A DNA stretch of 27,386 bases from Wandonia sp964447015 (lineage in GTDB: Bacteria > Bacteroidota > Bacteroidia > Flavobacteriales_D > Crocinitomicaceae). The stretch is taken from the NCBI GenBank assembly GCA_964447015.1, contig CAYUQU010000042.1, forward strand, positions 1 through 27,386, written 5' to 3'. A model generated the notes under the pieces. The model had not been told where the DNA came from, searched no databases, and was given only the letters and a program-made list of their open reading frames with translations. Of this stretch, positions 22,986-27,386 are shown piece by piece. The translations under genes were made by a program, and so were the position numbers. The stretch's first letter is position 1. Each line of letters begins with the position of its first letter.

Positions 22986-23228
22986 TTATTTTTTGTGACT
23001 GGACTTCATTATCGCATAGATCATAATGATATAACCAGCCACAATGACAATAGGAGCTAAGGTAATACGTCGCGTACTGAATAGTTCGTCTGCATTAAAC
23101 TCTGCGTAGTCAGGTGAAGCACCACCAATCATAAGTAAAAACCCAATTACATTGATTACAATTCCGATAATTAACCAAATGTAATTTTGTTTAGTAAACG
23201 CAAATTCTATCGATTGTTTGTCCTTCAT
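22986..23228 (-). CDS. DUF3098 family small membrane protein
   Basis: The 80-residue protein has two membrane helices (about residues 16-36 and 55-75) joined by a loop with the string FSTRRITLAPI, and a first helix ending in GFLLMIGG. This pattern matches DUF3098, a Bacteroidota-specific family of unknown function. It is located between ftsX and uppP, 33 and nine bases away, an order that I know as recurrent in the phylum. A role linked to cell-envelope synthesis is suggested by context only. Confidence 0.9.
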   Translation of the reverse strand: MKDKQSIEFAFTKQNYIWLIIGIVINVIGFLLMIGGASPDYAEFNADELFSTRRITLAPIVIVAGYIIMIYAIMKSSHKK

Positions 23229-23261
23229 ATTATCTGTTTTTATTGCAATGACGCTACTAAT

Positions 23262-24170
23262 TTAGTACAAATCATCCAATTTCATTCGCAAATATTTGTT
23301 AAGAGCGATTACTGTGGAAAGTACACTGATGAAAATTCCCATGATAATTATCGCTCCAAACACTTGAAGAAGCACGAAGAAATCTAGTAGATTACCTATG
23401 TCCATTAGGAACTGATTGGTCAATTGTATAATTGCCATAAGCAAAGCCATTCCTAAAATCGCAGCGAAAATTCCTTGGAAAAGAGACTGAACGATAAAAG
23501 GTTTGCGAATAAATCCTGATGTCGCTCCAACGAGCTGCATGGTTTTGATGATAAATCGTTTTGAATATAATGCAAGACGAATTGTATTATTAATCATCGC
23601 AAAGGCTATTAAGAGAAGAAGTGCCGCAATTACCAATATGATATAAGCAATTCTATCAAAACCTAAGTTAACATCCTGTAAAGACTCGCGATTTAAGTTA
23701 AAATCAGTAATTTGGGGATAGTCACTCATTAATTTCTTTTGCAATTCATCCATCGAATCTTCGTTTGCGTAACTTGAAATAGGATGGAAGCTAATGCTAG
23801 GTGGAATTGGAATTTCGCCATCAATTACAGATAGATCGAAACCTGAAGTTGAAAGTGAATCTCCTGTAGAGGCCGTGATTTTTTCGAACTCTTCCCATGC
23901 GCGTTCTGAGGACACATATTCCACAGTCCTGATTCCCTCAATTGATTGCATTTCTTGTGCAATTAGTTTGATATCATCTTGAGTTAAGTCAGCTGAAAAG
24001 AATAAATCAACTTGAATTTGTTCTTTTACGGTTTCTTTTAGACCCGCAAGACCCATAATAATGGTAAGCACGACACCCAACATGGTTAATACAAGTGAGA
24101 TCCCTACTACAGTCGATACGTAACTTGTTTGTAGACCTCTTCTGCTATATTTTTTACCTACTTGTGACAT
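23262..24170 (-). CDS. ftsX: Cell division protein FtsX
   Basis: FtsX is the membrane subunit of the FtsEX complex, which transmits ATP-driven signals to periplasmic peptidoglycan hydrolases. The 302-residue protein has the normal topology: one N-terminal helix (about 21-43), an extracytoplasmic domain (about 50-170) that includes VEYVSSERAWEEF, and three C-terminal helices (about 175-195, 225-250, 268-290) with the conserved MINNTIRLALYSKRFIIKTM and LVGATSGFIRKPF segments. The partner ftsE is not in this window. It is first in an operon with DUF3098, uppP and truB. Confidence 0.94.
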   Translation of the reverse strand: MSQVGKKYSRRGLQTSYVSTVVGISLVLTMLGVVLTIIMGLAGLKETVKEQIQVDLFFSADLTQDDIKLIAQEMQSIEGIRTVEYVSSERAWEEFEKITASTGDSLSTSGFDLSVIDGEIPIPPSISFHPISSYANEDSMDELQKKLMSDYPQITDFNLNRESLQDVNLGFDRIAYIILVIAALLLLIAFAMINNTIRLALYSKRFIIKTMQLVGATSGFIRKPFIVQSLFQGIFAAILGMALLMAIIQLTNQFLMDIGNLLDFFVLLQVFGAIIIMGIFISVLSTVIALNKYLRMKLDDLY

Positions 24171-24176
24171 TGACTA

Positions 24177-24184
24177 CGAAAGTA
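24177..24184 (-). promoter_or_regulatory. Putative -7 promoter box (TACTTTCG) of the ftsX operon
   Basis: TACTTTCG differs by one base from the Bacteroidota consensus TAnnTTTG. It lies only six bases upstream of the ftsX start codon, which would imply a leaderless transcript or chance; support is weak. Confidence 0.2.
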
Positions 24185-24278
24185 TAAATTTCATTTCATA
24201 TGTAGAGAATAAATTCGTTAAATATCCTGTAAATTGACAGAGGCCATGAACAATTTGCATTTGAGCAGATTGATTGCA

Positions 24279-24326
24279 CAAACCATTAGGAGCATGTCGT
24301 TACCCGCCCCTAATGGTTTGTTTTTT
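24279..24326 (+). terminator. Orphan intrinsic terminator, possible small RNA 3' end
   Basis: A perfect 12-base-pair stem (CAAACCATTAGG with CCTAATGGTTTG) encloses an 18-base loop and is followed by six T on the plus strand. No plus-strand gene precedes it between the divergent ftsX start and this site, and on the minus strand no T-tract follows. It therefore appears to end a short non-coding transcript that begins somewhere within about 24180-24270. Confidence 0.65.
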
Positions 24327-24393
24327 CAGAATGGGTTTCTCCTTGAAAAATAAAAATAAGTAATTACCATGGTAGATATGTGAAATATTTTCT

Positions 24394-24401
24394 TATATTT
24401 G
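24394..24401 (+). promoter_or_regulatory. Putative -7 promoter box (TATATTTG) of the YceI-family gene
   Basis: TATATTTG fits TAnnTTTG and lies 24 bases upstream of the ATG at 24426. It also overlaps an in-frame TTG at 24399, which argues against that codon as the translation start. Confidence 0.5.
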
Positions 24402-24425
24402 TCGAATAATCAAAAAAGTGAAAAG

Positions 24426-25043
24426 ATGAAAAAGGTATTTTTAAGCATGTTTGTTCTTGCGGGATTAGCAGTAAGTTCTTGTTCAGGAGAAACTGGAGCA
24501 GATGAAACGAATGGGGAAGTTGAGAATGTAACGTATTCTGTAGATTCAGATGCTACATCGTTAGAATGGACAGGTCATTACCTTGTAGGAGAAACGGTTG
24601 ACCATTCGCATACAGGAACAGTTCAAGTTAGTGAAGGAACATTAGTGATGAGTGGAGATGAGTTTGTAGAAGGAGTATTTACCTTAGACATGACTACATT
24701 AGACGAGCCAAATCCAATGAGTGAAGAAATGGGACAAAAATTTGTCGGTCACATGCATGCTGAAGATTTCTTTAATACAGCTAAATTTCCAAAAGCTACA
24801 TTCACGGTAACAGCTATGGATGGTAAAGGAATGAAAGGAACAGTTTCTATCCTTGATTCCAAAATGGATGTTGAATTTCCAGTTAAAGTAGAAAAAACTG
24901 AAAGCGGAATGACGGCGAATGGAACATTTGCATTAGATATTGCAGTATTGAATCTTCCTGGAATGGGAGTTGATCCTGAAAATCCAGAGCAACGTATTTC
25001 TCCATCAGTTGATTTCAAGTTGAATTTGGTGATGAAGAAGTAG
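24426..25043 (+). CDS. YceI-family lipoprotein
   Basis: The 205-residue product has a lipoprotein signal (MKKVFLSMFVLAGLAVSSC, Cys19) and a YceI-like domain, an extended lipocalin-like barrel that in known members binds polyisoprenoids or other lipids. Visible family patterns are LEWTGHYLVGETVDHSHTG, the G.F.LDM strand, HMHAEDFFNTAKFPKATFTV and the final VDFKLNLVMKK strand. An ATG at 24426 is chosen because it gives the signal peptide and lies just downstream of a -7 promoter box. A strong terminator follows, so the gene is likely a single-gene unit, anchored to a membrane. Confidence 0.93.
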   Translation: MKKVFLSMFVLAGLAVSSCSGETGADETNGEVENVTYSVDSDATSLEWTGHYLVGETVDHSHTGTVQVSEGTLVMSGDEFVEGVFTLDMTTLDEPNPMSEEMGQKFVGHMHAEDFFNTAKFPKATFTVTAMDGKGMKGTVSILDSKMDVEFPVKVEKTESGMTANGTFALDIAVLNLPGMGVDPENPEQRISPSVDFKLNLVMKK

Positions 25044-25073
25044 TAAGTTTTATGTTGTGATTATAAGTAAACA

Positions 25074-25106
25074 GGCGGTTGAATATTTCAACCGCCCGTT
25101 TTTTTT
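25074..25106 (+). terminator. Intrinsic terminator after the YceI-family gene (may serve both convergent genes)
   Basis: A perfect ten-base-pair stem (GGCGGTTGAA with TTCAACCGCC) with a TAT loop is followed by CG and eight T. On the minus strand the flanking sequence TGTTTACTT is a weaker T-tract, so it may also stop glmS transcription. Confidence 0.92.
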
Positions 25107-25123
25107 ATAGTATGATATAACTA

Positions 25124-26968
25124 TTATTCTACCGTTACAGACTTGGCGAGATTTCGTGGTTGATCCACATTGCAACCACGCATTACTGCTACATAATAAG
25201 ACAATAATTGAAGAGGTACTGTTGCAAGTAAAGGCACTAGATTCTCATCCGTATCCGGAATTTCGATATAGTGATCAGACATTTCTTTCACTTGCGTATC
25301 GCCTTCAGTGATTATTGAAATAATTTTGCCTTTTCGTGCTTTAACTTCTTGAATATTCGAAACTACTTTTTCGTAAGAAGTTCCCTTAGTTGCAATAACA
25401 ATTACCGGCATTTCTTCATCGATAAGTGCGATGGGGCCGTGTTTCATTTCTGCTGCAGGGTAACCCTCAGCGTGGATGTAAGAAATTTCTTTCAGTTTTA
25501 AAGCACCTTCTAAAGCCACAGGAAAACAATTTCCGCGACCAAGGTAAAGTGCATTCGTTGCATTTTTGTATACAGCTGCGATTTCTTCAATAATGGCACT
25601 TTTCTGTAATACTTTTTCCACTTTAGCTGGAATTGCTTCGAGGTCACTTAAGAGAGTGCGCAATTTAGATTCACTTAGTGTACCTTTTTTACGTGCAATA
25701 GCTAGAGCCATTAATGTAAGTACCGTTACTTGAGCAGTAAATGCTTTTGTAGATGCTACTCCAATCTCAGGACCCGCGTGGGTATATGACCCCGCATCAG
25801 TTACACGAGAAATTGAAGAACCGACAACATTACAAATTCCTAAAATCGTTGCCCCTTTGGATTTTGCCAACCCAATTGCAGCTAGTGTATCAGCAGTTTC
25901 ACCTGATTGAGAAATAGCGATTACGACATCATTTTCGTTTATAATAGGATTTCTGTAGCGGAATTCGCTTGCGTATTCTACTTCAACAGGAATTCGAGCT
26001 AAGTCTTCAATTAGATATTCTCCAACTTGAGCAGCGTGCCAAGAAGTACCACAAGCGACCATGATAATTCGATTGGCATTTACCAATTTGCGTTCATAAT
26101 CTTTAATTCCACCAAGTCCGACCCAACCTTCAGACACATTTAAACGACCGCGGAAGCAATCGTAAATTGAGCGAGGTTGTTCGTAAATTTCTTTTAACAT
26201 GAAATGCTCGTAACCACCTTTTTCAAGTGCCTCAAGTTCCATTTCAAGTTGTTGTACATAAGGCGTTTGAACTTGATTTCGGATATCAATTATCTTAAGG
26301 CCTGCTTCGCGATCAATTATTGCAATTTCTTCGTCTTCTAGATAGACTACATTTTTTGTATATTCTACTATTGGCGTTGCATCTGAAGCAAGGTAGAACT
26401 CACCATTTTCTGCAATTCCAACAACTAGGGGACTTGATTTACGCGCAGCAATAATGCGATTAGGTTCTTTTTTGGAGAACACCACAATTGCATAGGCACC
26501 AATAACACTTGATAGAGCTAAGCGTACGGCTTCCTCCAAATCCACATTTTCGTGTCGTTTAATGTCCTCGATGAGGTGAACGAGCACTTCGGTGTCTGTT
26601 TCACTTTTGAAAACATGACCACGCGCTTTAAGTCCTTCTTTCAGTACATCATAATTTTCGATAATTCCGTTGTGAACTAATGCCAGTTCTTCGTCACCTG
26701 ACATGTGAGGGTGAGCATTCTCATCATTTGGTTCACCGTGAGTTGCCCAACGTGTATGTCCAATTCCTATTGTACCTGTAATATTATTTTGTTCTGCGAA
26801 TTCTTCAAGGTTGATTACTTTCCCTTTTTTCTTATAAGTTCGGATTACACCATTGTCCATTAATGCAACACCTGCACTATCATATCCGCGGTATTCTAGT
26901 CTTTTTAATCCTTTTATAAGAATAGGATAAGCTTCTTTACTTCCAATATATGCTACAATTCCACACAT
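25124..26968 (-). CDS. glmS: Glutamine-fructose-6-phosphate aminotransferase (isomerising)
   Basis: GlmS makes glucosamine-6-phosphate from fructose-6-phosphate and glutamine, the entry step to UDP-GlcNAc for peptidoglycan and lipopolysaccharide. The 614-residue protein starts MCGIVAYIG, so Cys2 is the glutaminase nucleophile after Met removal; LEYRGYDSAGV and GHTRWATHGEP complete the class II amidotransferase domain (1-about 220). Two SIS domains follow with CGTSWHAAQV, AISQSGETADT, LYLGRGNCFPVALEGALKLK and AEMKHGPIALID, ending VDQPRNLAKSVTVE. The length is normal. It starts four bases after the DUF4270 gene; no glmS ribozyme is present or has room to be. Confidence 0.98.
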   Translation of the reverse strand: MCGIVAYIGSKEAYPILIKGLKRLEYRGYDSAGVALMDNGVIRTYKKKGKVINLEEFAEQNNITGTIGIGHTRWATHGEPNDENAHPHMSGDEELALVHNGIIENYDVLKEGLKARGHVFKSETDTEVLVHLIEDIKRHENVDLEEAVRLALSSVIGAYAIVVFSKKEPNRIIAARKSSPLVVGIAENGEFYLASDATPIVEYTKNVVYLEDEEIAIIDREAGLKIIDIRNQVQTPYVQQLEMELEALEKGGYEHFMLKEIYEQPRSIYDCFRGRLNVSEGWVGLGGIKDYERKLVNANRIIMVACGTSWHAAQVGEYLIEDLARIPVEVEYASEFRYRNPIINENDVVIAISQSGETADTLAAIGLAKSKGATILGICNVVGSSISRVTDAGSYTHAGPEIGVASTKAFTAQVTVLTLMALAIARKKGTLSESKLRTLLSDLEAIPAKVEKVLQKSAIIEEIAAVYKNATNALYLGRGNCFPVALEGALKLKEISYIHAEGYPAAEMKHGPIALIDEEMPVIVIATKGTSYEKVVSNIQEVKARKGKIISIITEGDTQVKEMSDHYIEIPDTDENLVPLLATVPLQLLSYYVAVMRGCNVDQPRNLAKSVTVE

Positions 26969-26972
26969 AATT

Positions 26973-27386
26973 TTAGTATTCTGTATAAGTGATAACTAAT
27001 CTAGGTTTTTCTTTGTTGTTTGTCAGTGGGCCGTTGAAAACAATGCGTTCGGTTGTTGCACCGAAAGGTGTAGGAGCAATTTTTATTCCTACATTTTCAA
27101 AACTACCACCTGATTTCACAATATCTTGAAGATACGATGTCAATAAGAAAGAATAGCGTTTAAACGTATTGTTATATTGATTTGATCCAAGTGCAATTTC
27201 TCCATTAATACCTTCCACGTTTGTTGTGGCTAATGTTACAAAGCTAGGGAAGAACTCTCCACCAGTAAAATAACTGATGGGTAAATAAAGCATAGCACGG
27301 TGAATTACTGTTTTGTTACTCAAGTTTGTCAACGTTGGAAATTCAACTTTTGCGCGAATCAACCCTGCTTGGGCATAAAATTCATA
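26973..27386 (-). CDS. DUF4270 family protein, C-terminal part (5' end outside window)
   Basis: The minus-strand frame is open to the window edge, and about 137 C-terminal residues are visible. The strings AQAGLIRAKVEFPTLTNL, RAMLYLPI and the terminal KPRLVITYTEY match DUF4270, a family of secreted Bacteroidota proteins, usually lipoproteins, of unknown function. The codon at 27360-27362 is TTG but is internal, since coding pattern continues upstream. It is located four bases upstream of glmS, an association I know from other flavobacteria, and is probably in the same operon. Confidence 0.85.
   Translation of the reverse strand, partial: YEFYAQAGLIRAKVEFPTLTNLSNKTVIHRAMLYLPISYFTGGEFFPSFVTLATTNVEGINGEIALGSNQYNNTFKRYSFLLTSYLQDIVKSGGSFENVGIKIAPTPFGATTERIVFNGPLTNNKEKPRLVITYTEY

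Overview
The window looks like a low-GC chromosome segment from a member of the Bacteroidota, most likely Flavobacteriales (perhaps a Crocinitomicaceae/Fluviicola-like organism; this rank is inferred from overall feel, not proven). Supporting signs are the lineage-specific families DUF4270, DUF4271 and DUF3098, the purH-mreBCD-PBP2-rodA and ftsX-DUF3098-uppP-truB gene orders, many lipoproteins with short N-terminal lipoboxes, weak Shine-Dalgarno sequences, and -7 promoter boxes of the Bacteroidota type TAnnTTTG. No tRNA, rRNA, CRISPR array or prophage was seen.

Layout. Bases 1-9106 are a mixed housekeeping/accessory stretch: the 3' part of a type-2-like ileS, a small membrane protein carrying a cytochrome-oxidase-like HDTY motif, a tandem OmpA-domain protein, a DMT transporter plus lipoprotein glycerophosphodiesterase pair, an Spx/ArsC-like thioredoxin-fold protein, a glutaryl-CoA-dehydrogenase-type flavoenzyme, and a plus-strand operon of DUF4271, hemD and a lipoprotein. 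Bases 9111-17114 are a minus-strand cell-shape block: purH, mreB, a terminator-like hairpin, then mreC, mreD, mrdA (PBP2), rodA and a CPBP membrane protease in a chain of abutting or overlapping genes. Bases 17266-19068 hold ispD and queA separated by a clear terminator.

Bases 19069-20027 are the most unusual part: a roughly 330-bp array of seven short hairpin units (core ATGTCGC + YCC-NNN-GGR + GC), including a perfect 24-bp inverted pair, lying immediately downstream of a solo IS200-like HUH/Y1 transposase whose stop codon is the last three bases of one unit. This resembles a REP/REPIN-RAYT arrangement. Two unrecognised lipoproteins sit between the transposase and truB. Bases 21452-24170 are the ftsX-DUF3098-uppP-truB operon. 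Bases 24171-24425 hold an orphan intrinsic terminator on the plus strand (small-RNA candidate) and the promoter of a YceI-family lipoprotein. The window ends with glmS and the 3' part of a DUF4270 gene on the minus strand.

Functionally, the window is rich in cell-envelope synthesis: GlmS makes glucosamine-6-phosphate for peptidoglycan, IspD feeds isoprenoids, UppP recycles undecaprenyl carrier, RodA/PBP2 polymerise and cross-link, MreBCD direct them, and FtsX is a divisome/hydrolase regulator.
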